NCBI GenBank assembly: GCA_003539755.1 | Contig: DPOH01000144.1 | Coordinates: 1-11,805, forward strand | From: Clostridium sp. | Lineage (GTDB): Bacteria > Bacillota > Clostridia > Clostridiales > Clostridiaceae | Direction: 5' to 3' | Length of the DNA: 11,805 bases | The notes under the pieces: generated by a model | What the model saw: only the letters and a program-made list of their open reading frames with translations | The model's database searches: none | What the model was told of the DNA's origin: nothing | Position numbers and translations under genes: made by a program | Part shown: in pieces, positions 1-6,545 of the stretch | Position numbering within the stretch: the first letter of the stretch is position 1 | How the letters are laid out: every line of letters begins with the position of its first letter

Positions 1-1381
1 TCTTAGGCATAATTAATCCTAATCCAATTAATACAAATGGTGTAACTATATTTAATACAAGCTTAAATATATCTTCTGAATACATTCCACCTATACAAGC
101 AAATGCTGTGAATACAAAACACCATGCTCCAATAATAATTCCTAATATGTTATTTTTAACAAAGAAATATTCTCTTCCAAACTTTTCTCCAGTCTTCTTA
201 AGGGCAATATAAGCTACAAACACCCATAAGTATCTAAGTGGCATACATACTGCATTTAATTTTACAAGCCATTTTACAATATCATCAACACTTCCTATAC
301 CAAAAGCAGGTACTATTATAAGAATTGATACTATTACAAATATAAGCTTATAACCATTGATATATGCTCCATTTTTGTTTTTCTTGAATAATGCGTCTGG
401 TATATAATTTCTATCAGCATTAGCAAGTAACATTCTAAGTGGAGCATCTATAGAAATTATAAGAACTGCAAGTTGTCCTATCATATTTGTTATAGCATAA
501 AGAATAACAAATACATTTCCTAAATGATAATATTCACCAAGCTTTTGGAATGCATAATAAGCACCATTAGTCATTAAATCATTAGGTACATTATTTGAAT
601 CAAACATCATTCCAAGAGAAATAGTTCCAAGTATTGCACATACAGCTACCATTATTGCTAAAGTAATCATACCTTTTGAAAATCCCTTTGATGGATCTTT
701 CATTTCATTTACATATGGTGATATCTTTTCACATCCTCCAACTGCAAACACTAATATTGAAAGACTAGTGAAAAACTTTACGTCAAAAGTCGGCATAAAT
801 GTATCTAAAGACCAGTCTATTGAATTTAAGTTTGCATTAGTTATTGCTGGTGCAGCTATCATTAATATAATAAATAAAATAGACATTACAAACATTGATG
901 TTCCAGCAAGTGCAGATAATTTCTTAAGAGGATTTAATCCCTTTGAAGCAATTATAATTCCTATTATAAATATAACAAGGCATGAAACTTGTAAAAGCAT
1001 TGGACTCATTTTACTTATTCTAGCATCTTGAAATATAGCCCAGCTTGTAGCTATCATGAAACTAGATGGTTTTTGTGAAATATAAGGCATATGAACAATC
1101 CAATATGTCCACCCTGCATAATAAGCAAGTCTTGGACCAATTGTTTCATGAATCCACGAACTAACTCCTCCACCATATTCTTTAAAGGCAGAACCTAATT
1201 CTCCTACCATTAAGGCATAAGGTACAAAATAGATTGCAAAAATGATTAACCAAGATACAATTGCTTTTAGTCCATTGTATTCAGAAAATCCATTTATAAC
1301 ATTACCAAAGCCCCAAACACCTGAAAACGCCATAAATGCAAGCGTGTACCACATAATTTTCTTGTCGTTATTTTGTGACAT
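1..1381 (-). CDS. APC-superfamily amino-acid permease (3' end beyond window)
   Basis: Integral membrane transporter that probably moves an amino acid across the cytoplasmic membrane by proton symport or antiport. I translated 460 codons from ATG at 1379-1381; the frame is open to the left edge, so the last residues are missing. The start is supported by GGGGAGAG a few bases upstream. The protein opens MSQNNDKKIMWYTLAFMAFS, followed by VWGFGNV, which fits the broken first helix of APC transporters. About twelve hydrophobic segments follow, including YFVPYALMVGELGSAF, and a conserved GGCEKISPYVNEMKDPSKGF stretch between helices. The overall look is that of the glutamate:GABA antiporter/YjeM-like branch, but the substrate cannot be read from sequence. 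The family is usually about 470-500 residues, so nearly all of it is here. It is divergent from the next gene and has its own candidate promoter. Confidence 0.88.
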   Translation of the reverse strand, partial: MSQNNDKKIMWYTLAFMAFSGVWGFGNVINGFSEYNGLKAIVSWLIIFAIYFVPYALMVGELGSAFKEYGGGVSSWIHETIGPRLAYYAGWTYWIVHMPYISQKPSSFMIATSWAIFQDARISKMSPMLLQVSCLVIFIIGIIIASKGLNPLKKLSALAGTSMFVMSILFIILMIAAPAITNANLNSIDWSLDTFMPTFDVKFFTSLSILVFAVGGCEKISPYVNEMKDPSKGFSKGMITLAIMVAVCAILGTISLGMMFDSNNVPNDLMTNGAYYAFQKLGEYYHLGNVFVILYAITNMIGQLAVLIISIDAPLRMLLANADRNYIPDALFKKNKNGAYINGYKLIFVIVSILIIVPAFGIGSVDDIVKWLVKLNAVCMPLRYLWVFVAYIALKKTGEKFGREYFFVKNNILGIIIGAWCFVFTAFACIGGMYSEDIFKLVLNIVTPFVLIGLGLIMPK

Positions 1382-1820
1382 ATTTTACTCTCCCCATATA
1401 ATTTTTTTAATTTTTACATTAAAATAATAACTTATTTTCAATGATTTGTACACTTTTTTATCATTTATGACATTTTGCTTTTATTTATTTTATTTTTTTG
1501 ACAATATTTATATTCTTTTACAACTCAATTAACATTTTCATATATAATATGATCATTTATTAATATATTCTTAATTTATATATGTCTTTACACGAAAATT
1601 TTATTTCTGCAAGCATCTAATTAATAATATTAATAAACTTAAAATATTATTTTCCACTTATAAATTCTAGTTACTTTCCTTTTATATCTAGTCAGTACAA
1701 ATATCCCTTATTTTTTAATTATCTTAACAAAGAATATAAACATTTTTTCTTAAATCGGTAGCAATTTAAGAAATTTGAAATAATCTAATATGAGAAGCAA
1801 TTTTATCTATAGGAGTAAAA
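1382..1820. other. AT-rich divergent intergenic region
   Basis: No gene is visible in this 439-base gap between the permease and the reductase gene. Besides the permease promoter, a weak plus-strand candidate is TTTACA (1517-1522), 18 bases, then TATATA (1541-1546). It would leave a leader of about 270 bases before the reductase start. A TTGACA at 1498-1503 has no -10 at the right distance. I see no recognisable riboswitch or RNA gene. Confidence 0.5.
1413..1441 (-). promoter_or_regulatory. Candidate sigma-A promoter for the permease
   Basis: On the minus strand TTGAAA (1436-1441) is followed after 17 bases by TGTAAA (1413-1418), about 30 bases upstream of the permease start. The -35 is a 5/6 match and the -10 only 4/6, in very AT-rich DNA where such matches arise by chance. 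Confidence 0.35.
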
Positions 1821-2810
1821 ATGATTAAAGAAGCTATAGAATGTATTGATTGTGGAACTGAATTTTGTCCTTGTAAACTTGCAGAAACTGGAGAATGTCT
1901 AATTTGTTCACAATGTCAGGGTGAAAACTTCTGCGACTGCTTAAATTGGAAAGGCGTCTGCATTTATCAGGAATTGCATAACAACAATAATAAGGCAAAA
2001 GAAGGTCGTAAATCTTATAACTGTTTAGTAAATAAAGTTATAAATTATGATGATACTGTCATAATGATTAGTTTTAATGTTCCTCATAAACTTGCTATAG
2101 ATTTATGTAAGCCAGGCAGCTATATATTTATACAAACTGATGAAAATAAATACTTTGATGTTCCTATTTCAATTATGCACAGTGATATTGATAAAGATAT
2201 TCTTACAGTAGCTATAGAAATACGTGGCATAAAAACCTCAAAATTTTTAGAAACAAAGGAAAATGAAAACATATGTATAAGAGGCCATTATTGGAATGGT
2301 GTATTTGGACTTAGAAATATAAATACTCAAATAAATAAAAAATCATTAATTTTAGGAAGAGGAATTGGTCTTGCCCCTATGATGCCCGTAATCAGAAAAC
2401 TAGTTTCTCAAAATAATGAAATTAAAGTTGTTATTGACAATGGTACTTTTTCTTTTGATTTTGCTAAAGATTTTTTAGATGAGTTCTCAATTCCTTATAG
2501 TGAATATAATCTTTTAGAAAAAGGACAGCTTTCTGACCATGCAAAAGTTATTATAAAAGATGCTTTAAAAGATGGTGTAAATCACATTCATTTAGCTGGT
2601 GCTGATATTCTAACTTACAATGTTATTGATTTCTTGAATAAAATAGATAGAAAGGATGTAACCCTTTCATGCTGTAATAATTTTAAAATGTGCTGTGGTG
2701 AAGGCATCTGTGGAGCATGTACCGCAAGATTTTCCGGTCACAGAGTTAAAAGATTCTGCAAAGAACAGCTAGACCCAAGAGCTATTTTTGAAGGGAGGAG
2801 ATTTATATGA
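1821..2810 (+). CDS. PyrK-like FAD/NAD(P)-binding iron-sulfur reductase subunit
   Basis: Cytoplasmic electron-transfer flavoprotein of the ferredoxin-reductase superfamily, most like the dihydroorotate dehydrogenase electron-transfer subunit (PyrK) or the sulfide dehydrogenase/NfnA beta subunit. Seen in the 329 residues: a Cys-rich N-terminus (ten Cys between residues 8 and 47); a flavin-binding barrel with FDVPISIM near 112-119, the usual 'RPLSI' position; a nucleotide-binding GRGIGLAPMM at 179-188; and a C-terminal [2Fe-2S] pattern C292-x4-C297-x2-C300-x12-C313. The Cys-rich N-terminal extension is absent from ordinary PyrK and may hold further clusters or zinc. The start has TAGGAG nine bases upstream. 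No pyrimidine gene lies nearby, so a role in pyrimidine synthesis is unlikely. Its stop overlaps the start of a truncated flavoprotein, which points to a former two-subunit oxidoreductase. Confidence 0.8.
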   Translation: MIKEAIECIDCGTEFCPCKLAETGECLICSQCQGENFCDCLNWKGVCIYQELHNNNNKAKEGRKSYNCLVNKVINYDDTVIMISFNVPHKLAIDLCKPGSYIFIQTDENKYFDVPISIMHSDIDKDILTVAIEIRGIKTSKFLETKENENICIRGHYWNGVFGLRNINTQINKKSLILGRGIGLAPMMPVIRKLVSQNNEIKVVIDNGTFSFDFAKDFLDEFSIPYSEYNLLEKGQLSDHAKVIIKDALKDGVNHIHLAGADILTYNVIDFLNKIDRKDVTLSCCNNFKMCCGEGICGACTARFSGHRVKRFCKEQLDPRAIFEGRRFI

Positions 2811-2872
2811 AGGTTATTATTATTGGTGGAGGCTGGGCTGGATGTGCTGTACTCCAAAAATTACTGCAATGA
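2807..2872 (+). pseudogene. N-terminal stump of an FAD-dependent oxidoreductase
   Basis: An ATG at 2807 overlaps the TGA of the reductase gene (ATGA-type coupling) and has a strong GGGAGGAG seven bases upstream. It encodes MKVIIIGGGWAGCAVLQKLL then Gln and a stop. The GGGWAGCA is the dinucleotide-binding GxGxxG turn that begins FAD/NAD(P)-dependent oxidoreductases, which normally run to 400 or more residues. Here the frame ends after 21 residues and nothing of the rest is visible before the next gene. I infer a deletion that removed almost all of the partner subunit; the last residues (VLQKLLQ) may come from the far side of the junction. Confidence 0.65.
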
Positions 2873-2936
2873 TTTTATCAAGTAATATGTTAATTATTTA
2901 TCATTATATTTCACATCAATAAATCAAGTATATAAA

Positions 2937-2965
2937 AGAGATAGCCATTAATAATAGCTATCTTT
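2937..2965. terminator. Convergent hairpin, possible bidirectional terminator
   Basis: AGATAGC (2939-2945) pairs with GCTATCT (2957-2963), and one G-T and one A-T pair extend the stem. Plus-strand Ts follow (TTTATAAT), and on the minus strand CTCTTTTATA follows. It lies between the ends of the reductase operon and the convergent small gene, where a shared terminator is expected. The T-tracts are short. Confidence 0.5.
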
Positions 2966-2977
2966 ATAATCTATTTA

Positions 2978-3202
2978 TTAAGCATGTTCTATTGTATACA
3001 TAATATTGAATATCTTTGACATTTCATTCAAATGTTCATAATTTTCCTTATTAATATTACTTACAATACTATCCATGAAGCTATTGAAATCTTCCTCTTC
3101 TGTTACTTTAATAAAACTATTAAGTATAAAATTCAATCTTTCTAATAATAAGTCTTTCATATATTCTTTTATACTTTCATCTTTATCATAAATTTCCATC
3201 AA
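2978..3202 (-). CDS. Small acidic hypothetical protein
   Basis: A 73-74 residue, mostly helical, acidic protein that I do not recognise. It has no membrane segment, signal peptide or cysteine pattern. It is rich in Glu, Asp, Lys, Ile and Asn, with an amphipathic look (LLLERLNFILNSFIKVTEEE), which would fit a small helical bundle or a protein-binding partner. Two adjacent starts are possible: TTG at 3200-3202 or ATG at 3197-3199. A very strong GAGGAGGGGG lies upstream, and ATG is preferred on codon and spacing. It is a single-gene unit: a sigma-A promoter lies about 100 bases upstream and a hairpin terminator follows the stop. It is a real gene on these signals rather than on homology. Confidence 0.6.
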   Translation of the reverse strand: MMEIYDKDESIKEYMKDLLLERLNFILNSFIKVTEEEDFNSFMDSIVSNINKENYEHLNEMSKIFNIMYTIEHA

Positions 3203-3226
3203 GTTCCCCCTCCTCTCTTGAAATTG

Positions 3227-3294
3227 GGCGCAACTTAATGTTATACTAATCTTGATCAGAGATTGGTGGTAAATTTTAGTTGTTGCCTTTTTTT
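3227..3294. promoter_or_regulatory. Nested inverted repeat in the leader of the small gene
   Basis: Outer arms GGC-G-CAACT (3227-3235) and AGTTG-TT-GCC (3278-3287) enclose an inner hairpin CTAATCT (3246-3252) / AGATTGG (3260-3266). On the plus strand the structure is followed directly by seven Ts (3288-3294), like an intrinsic terminator. On the minus strand it lies in the roughly 100-base leader of the small hypothetical gene, between its promoter and its ribosome binding site. Which strand matters is not decided by the sequence. Confidence 0.45.
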
Positions 3295-3305
3295 CTTACA
3301 AAATA

Positions 3306-3335
3306 ATTGTATACTATTACATTTACCATTGTCAA
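3306..3335 (-). promoter_or_regulatory. Sigma-A promoter of the small hypothetical gene
   Basis: On the minus strand a perfect TTGACA (3330-3335) is followed after 18 bases by TACAAT (3306-3311). Transcription would begin near 3298 and run through the nested inverted repeat into the 74-codon gene. This is among the best promoter matches in the window. Confidence 0.65.
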
Positions 3336-3431
3336 TATATGGAATATTTATTTTGTTATTTTATTTTTAAACTTAGTATATATTTTCCCATTTTCATAGT
3401 TTTATGTTGATAAATATATATTACTCCTATA

Positions 3432-3453
3432 AAGTACACTTTTAAGTGTACTT
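3432..3453 (+). promoter_or_regulatory. Inverted repeat AAGTACACTT/AAGTGTACTT, operator or terminator
   Basis: Two perfect 10-base arms (3432-3441 and 3444-3453) separated by TT, followed on the plus strand by ATTTATTTTTTG. The T-tract would suit a terminator, but the same GTACAC/GTGTAC core occurs again about 90 bases on, so an operator half-site is the alternative. Confidence 0.5.
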
Positions 3454-3535
3454 ATTTATTTTTTGTATACACATCCAATTTACAATATGAACTAATCATC
3501 CCAATTACACATAGTTACAAATTATGTTATTATAT

Positions 3536-3564
3536 ATGTGTACCTTACTTACAAAAGTACACAT
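3536..3564 (+). promoter_or_regulatory. Inverted repeat ATGTGTAC/GTACACAT, candidate operator
   Basis: Perfect 8-base arms at 3536-3543 and 3557-3564, with centres 21 bases apart (two helical turns). It lies 67 bases before the start of the helix-turn-helix-like gene and shares the GTGTAC core with the inverted repeat at 3432-3453. The arrangement suits a dimeric DNA-binding protein, possibly the downstream gene product acting on its own promoter. Confidence 0.45.
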
Positions 3565-3630
3565 ACCTATTCTTATTAAGAATAAGGAATATATTAATAC
3601 ATTTATCCAAAATACAGGGAGGAGTATATA

Positions 3631-4317
3631 TTGGAAGATAATATTAAGCAAATAATAAAGCATTATTTGATTGAAGAACATAAAACACTGGTTGATGTTA
3701 TTAATTTAATAAATAGACATAGAACTGATGACAATAAGATTTCAAAGCATAATCTTAATAATAAGCTTACCAGAGGCACTATTAAGTATACTGAAGTTGT
3801 TGAGCTAGCCCATTCTCTTGGATATAACATTGTATGGCAAAAAACTTCAGCTTCAAAAGTTCAAATTGATAACACAATTAAATCTAATCAATTGAATAGC
3901 TCAAGTAAATCATATGATGATTCTATTGCAGAATCAGATAAGTATGAAGATAACTTTGCTAATCCTTCTGTAAAATATATTGAAAGTGAGATTTCAAAGT
4001 TTATAAATATAATTATTAACATAGCCTCTACTGTACATCTTCCAAATAACAATTATAAAGACAGCTTTAATTCTCTTATTGAGAACAGAGATAGATTTTC
4101 TAATAGCTTTATATGTATTTTTTATTTTCAAACTCTCTATAATATGCTTCTTATGACCCCTGTTGGAAGTGAGCTTACACCAACTCTTTATTATTTAAGG
4201 AATGTATATTGCCATGGACAGACAGCTAATCTTATTCAAGATTCAAAAGTATTCTTGATAGATATGCTCCACTACCTTAATACTAAATATGACAATTATA
4301 CTCCAGGTAATTATTAA
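3631..4317 (+). CDS. HTH-like N-terminal domain fused to a C-terminal region with an Rx4H motif
   Basis: A 228-residue soluble protein that I do not recognise as a named family. The start is TTG at 3631, with AGGGAGGAG ending seven bases upstream. Residues 1-70 (NLNNKLTRGTIKYTEVVELA and HSLGYNIVWQK) resemble the short Xre-like or DUF6471-type helix-turn-helix domains, where a clamp of helices ends in 'LNNKLxRGT'. Residues 75-115 are polar and low in complexity, probably a linker. The rest is helical and contains LRNVYCHGQ, with R190 and H195 forming an Rx4H motif with Asn after the Arg, as in HEPN ribonucleases. The DNA-binding call is moderate and the HEPN call is tentative, since a six-residue motif can occur by chance. 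It stands alone on the plus strand behind repeated GTACAC sites, which suggests autoregulation. A defence or toxin role is possible but unproven. Confidence 0.6.
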   Translation: MEDNIKQIIKHYLIEEHKTLVDVINLINRHRTDDNKISKHNLNNKLTRGTIKYTEVVELAHSLGYNIVWQKTSASKVQIDNTIKSNQLNSSSKSYDDSIAESDKYEDNFANPSVKYIESEISKFINIIINIASTVHLPNNNYKDSFNSLIENRDRFSNSFICIFYFQTLYNMLLMTPVGSELTPTLYYLRNVYCHGQTANLIQDSKVFLIDMLHYLNTKYDNYTPGNY

Positions 4318-4423
4318 TTATATAATATAAATAAACATAACTATTGTTCTGGCTATTATATTATTAACTTTTAGAAATATAGTAGACTTAATTCACCTTC
4401 ATTATCCTGCAATCATTCCAGAA

Positions 4424-4786
4424 TTAATTATTTTTCACATTATTGTATATCTTTTCAATATGTTCAATAAATTCCTTTTGCGTCATTTTCCCTTTTGACA
4501 AATTGCAAGTTTTACAACAACTTACACACTCTTCTTTACTATAGTCTCCATTATTTCTCCGATCTAAACCATTGTAATTCTGGCCATCTATTGTAACTCC
4601 AAAATATCCTCCGCAATAAGTACATGGTTTTTTTATTTCTTCTCCAATAAATTCTTGATCCAAATTATAGTTTATATCTTTCTTTTTAGCATGTATTTTA
4701 TAGTCCCTCTCTCTATTTTCGACAATAATAGCAAATTCATTTTTATTGTATAATTTATTTTCATTATATATATTCTTTATTTTCAA
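4424..4786 (-). CDS. HNH-type nuclease domain protein (short)
   Basis: A 120-residue protein whose C-terminal half is a zinc-bound HNH/beta-beta-alpha domain: C55-x2-C58, then GLDRRNN (D75-R76) in place of the usual LDxIDN, then C87-x2-C90-C91-x2-C94-N95. The knuckle pairs C55/C58 and C91/C94 would hold zinc, and the segment in between carries the catalytic residues. The start is uncertain. The frame gives TTG at 4784-4786, inside the 3' end of the upstream nuclease gene (23-base overlap), with no ribosome binding site, so translation is probably coupled to the upstream gene. The first 45 residues match nothing I know. HNH proteins of this size are typical of phage and mobile DNA. It could be a homing-type nuclease or a nicking partner of its neighbour. 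Confidence 0.7.
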   Translation of the reverse strand: MKIKNIYNENKLYNKNEFAIIVENRERDYKIHAKKKDINYNLDQEFIGEEIKKPCTYCGGYFGVTIDGQNYNGLDRRNNGDYSKEECVSCCKTCNLSKGKMTQKEFIEHIEKIYNNVKNN

Positions 4787-5723
4787 AAACGAAAAAATGA
4801 ATTGCTTTTACTTTATTTAAAAAACTAGTTTTATCTAACTTATTTTTAAGATAGTTACATGTGCTGCAACATCCACACACATTATCTACTGTATATCCCT
4901 TGGTATAATTAAGCCTATCTACACCTACTAATTCAAACTTTTTTCCCGACAACGCATCCGTAATCGTATTAGTTTCACCACAATAGAAACATTTACCTTT
5001 TTCTATTTCTTTAAACTCATTAAATGTCAAATTGCCTCCCTTTTCTTTAATTCTTTTCTTTAATTCGACATATCTTTTTTTTATTACTGCATCTTCTCTA
5101 TCTGGATTGGGCTCCGGTCCCTTTAATTCTTTTACTAGACATCCGCAACTCCTTACTTTGCCACTCTTTAATAAATCACCTCTAGCTTTTACTTCTTTTT
5201 CATTTCCACAATTACATTTGCATAACCATTCATTCTTCCCTTTTCTTTTTCCAACATAATCTATCACTGTTAATCTTCCATAAGTATTTCCTATCAAATT
5301 ATTCTTAGGAAAATCCTCTTTATGCCTTCCCCCGGAATGTTTAATATCACATCCGCAACTTTTTCTCCCAGTATTATCATTTTTTATAACACTATCTAAT
5401 CTTACATCTAGTGTATTACCACACTCACATTCAAAATGCCCAAACTTTCTCTTTCTTCCTCCTTCCTCTTTGTAATACATTCCCAATAAAGTAAGTTTTC
5501 CATACTTCTTGCCTACTATATTTTTTTTATGCTTACCATTTATCCCACAACTTTTTCTAGCCAAACCAGAATATATATTATCAACTCTTAATTCTACTGT
5601 TTCTCCACATGTACACTTACAGTGTGCATATATTCTATTATCATTTTCATTTATATATATGTACTTTATTACTAAGTTTCCATATTGTTTATTTATTAGC
5701 TCTTCTCCTAACATCCTAATCAC
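4764..5723 (-). CDS. Zinc-knuckle repeat protein with C-terminal HNH nuclease domain
   Basis: A 316-319 residue protein of the kind found in phages and free-standing homing nucleases. Three repeats each pair a 'G..YG.L' strand with Cys clusters: CKCTCG...SCG (35-60), CECG...SCGC (99-125) and LCKCNCGN...SCGC (167-195). Repeat 3 is preceded by IGNTYGRLTVID, a signature seen in phage DNA-binding proteins. A basic linker follows, then an HNH-type domain: C245-x2-C248, VGVDRLN with D269-R270, and C283/C285/C286-x2-C289-N290. The repeats probably bind DNA and the end domain cuts or nicks it. The start could be GTG at 5721-5723, but that GTG lies within AAAGGGTGAT, which looks like the Shine-Dalgarno sequence of the ATG at 5712-5714. 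I therefore prefer ATG (316 residues). It overlaps the next HNH gene by 23 bases. Confidence 0.75.
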   Translation of the reverse strand: MIRMLGEELINKQYGNLVIKYIYINENDNRIYAHCKCTCGETVELRVDNIYSGLARKSCGINGKHKKNIVGKKYGKLTLLGMYYKEEGGRKRKFGHFECECGNTLDVRLDSVIKNDNTGRKSCGCDIKHSGGRHKEDFPKNNLIGNTYGRLTVIDYVGKRKGKNEWLCKCNCGNEKEVKARGDLLKSGKVRSCGCLVKELKGPEPNPDREDAVIKKRYVELKKRIKEKGGNLTFNEFKEIEKGKCFYCGETNTITDALSGKKFELVGVDRLNYTKGYTVDNVCGCCSTCNYLKNKLDKTSFLNKVKAIHFFVFENKEYI

Positions 5724-5807
5724 CCTTTCAATTTCCTATACCCTAAGTATTTACCACCTTTACAGTTTTTATTGATAAAATATTTAGAATTTAAAAAAGA
5801 GAAAGAC

Positions 5808-5830
5808 TTATCTCATTCTAATCACCTCGT
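5808..5830 (-). other. Two-codon minigene (Met-Arg-stop) with strong ribosome binding site
   Basis: On the minus strand, upstream of the HNH gene pair, GAGGTGAT is followed after a short TTAGA by ATG AGA TAA (5808-5816). The same layout recurs about 100 bases on at the real gene start (AAAGGGTGAT, TTAGG, ATG). It may be a leader minigene, or a relic of a duplicated and broken gene start. Confidence 0.35.
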
Positions 5831-5874
5831 TCAATGCATATTTCAGAGCTATTAAAACAATACTTTTATGAAAA

Positions 5875-5902
5875 ATGCAGGCAAATACTATTTTGCCTGC
5901 AT
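5875..5902 (-). terminator. Strong intrinsic terminator of the 162-residue protein gene
   Basis: Perfect 11-base arms (5875-5885 and 5892-5902; GC-rich core CAGGC/GCCTG) close a six-base loop. On the minus strand TTTTTCAT follows. It lies 38 bases past the stop of the gene at 5941 and separates that gene from the HNH pair. Confidence 0.85.
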
Positions 5903-5940
5903 CCATATTATTTTTCTTATTATTTTTATCTTTAATTTAA

Positions 5941-6429
5941 CTAAAATTTTAATTCAGACTCCATTGTATAAGCTATAACTTCATTTTTTCCACAAAAACA
6001 TTTAGCCCTTTCAACATCATTTGTATTTTTTATTATCCCTAAAACTATAAGTTCATCTGCCACCTTGAATTTACCATTAACATGATAATGGATAATCTTA
6101 GCTTTTATTATTTTATTATGAAATAGTTTTTGCACTTGTTTCCATGTTAATACTGATTTCTCTAATATATCCTTATTATTCTTTTGGTAAAATTCAGTAA
6201 CATCATTATCTATTTTATAATCATTGGCAATTTTACAATATATATCAAATATTTCCTTACTAGAAATCTGACTTGCCCTTCTCAAACTTCCAGCCATAAT
6301 ATTAAAAGTATCAATATCTACTACCTGTCTTGAGATAAGCAAATTCTTTATTATATCACCTACAATCTGACGTTTTAATCTTATATTTTCTTGAGAATAA
6401 ATATCAAAAAAATATTTCATATAATCCAT
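5941..6429 (-). CDS. Hypothetical protein, 162 residues
   Basis: I do not recognise this protein. It is soluble and basic, with no signal peptide or membrane span. The first 105 residues look helical (YSQENIRLKRQIVGDIIKNL, then SLRRASQISSKEIFDIYCKI). The C-terminal third changes character: KIIHYHVNGKFKVADELIVL suggests a beta-rich domain, and KCFCGKN near residue 144 has a lone CxC. The start is ATG at 6427-6429 with AAAGGTGGT eight to nine bases upstream; a second ATG lies three codons on. It ends in its own strong terminator. It lies directly downstream of the truncated cas9 copy in the same direction, so it may share transcripts with the CRISPR region. No function can be assigned. Confidence 0.6.
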   Translation of the reverse strand: MDYMKYFFDIYSQENIRLKRQIVGDIIKNLLISRQVVDIDTFNIMAGSLRRASQISSKEIFDIYCKIANDYKIDNDVTEFYQKNNKDILEKSVLTWKQVQKLFHNKIIKAKIIHYHVNGKFKVADELIVLGIIKNTNDVERAKCFCGKNEVIAYTMESELKF

Positions 6430-6545
6430 ATATAATAACCACCTTTTAATTCAATTCTCTGAGTATAAACTTATTTACAGTACTCCTTAAAATCTAAGTC
6501 TTCCAATTCTACAAACATATGTTCCCTCGAAATAAAACATCTTAT
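6430..6545 (-). other. Short gap with a possible 15-codon ORF
   Basis: Between the cas9 fragment and the 162-residue gene. An ATG at 6516-6518, preceded by GAGGGAACAT, opens a 15-residue frame (MFVELEDLDFKEYCK) ending at 6471. It could be a leader peptide or the tail of a lost gene. There is no terminator here, so transcription from the cas9 fragment would reach the 162-residue gene. Confidence 0.3.

Larger units (their letters stand above)
3203..3630. other. Regulatory intergenic region between divergent genes
   Basis: This 428-base gap holds no gene. It contains the minus-strand promoter and nested repeat of the small gene on its left, and the two GTACAC-type inverted repeats before the plus-strand gene on its right. 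A weaker A/T hairpin, TTCTTATT-AAG-AATAAGGAA, lies near 3571-3590. I found no convincing plus-strand -35/-10 pair. Confidence 0.5.

Noticed and set aside
768..1427. Plus-strand ORFs of 87 and 61 codons
   Set aside because: They lie antisense within the long permease frame, have no ribosome binding sites and show composition typical of shadow frames.
3226..3294. A T-box leader, because of the GGTGG next to a terminator-like hairpin
   Set aside because: The conserved T-box bulge sequence and specifier loop are absent and the gene on that strand is over 300 bases away.
5032..5775. Plus-strand Phe/Ser/Leu-rich ORFs opposite the zinc-knuckle HNH gene
   Set aside because: Shadow frames of a Lys/Glu-rich minus-strand gene; no start signals.
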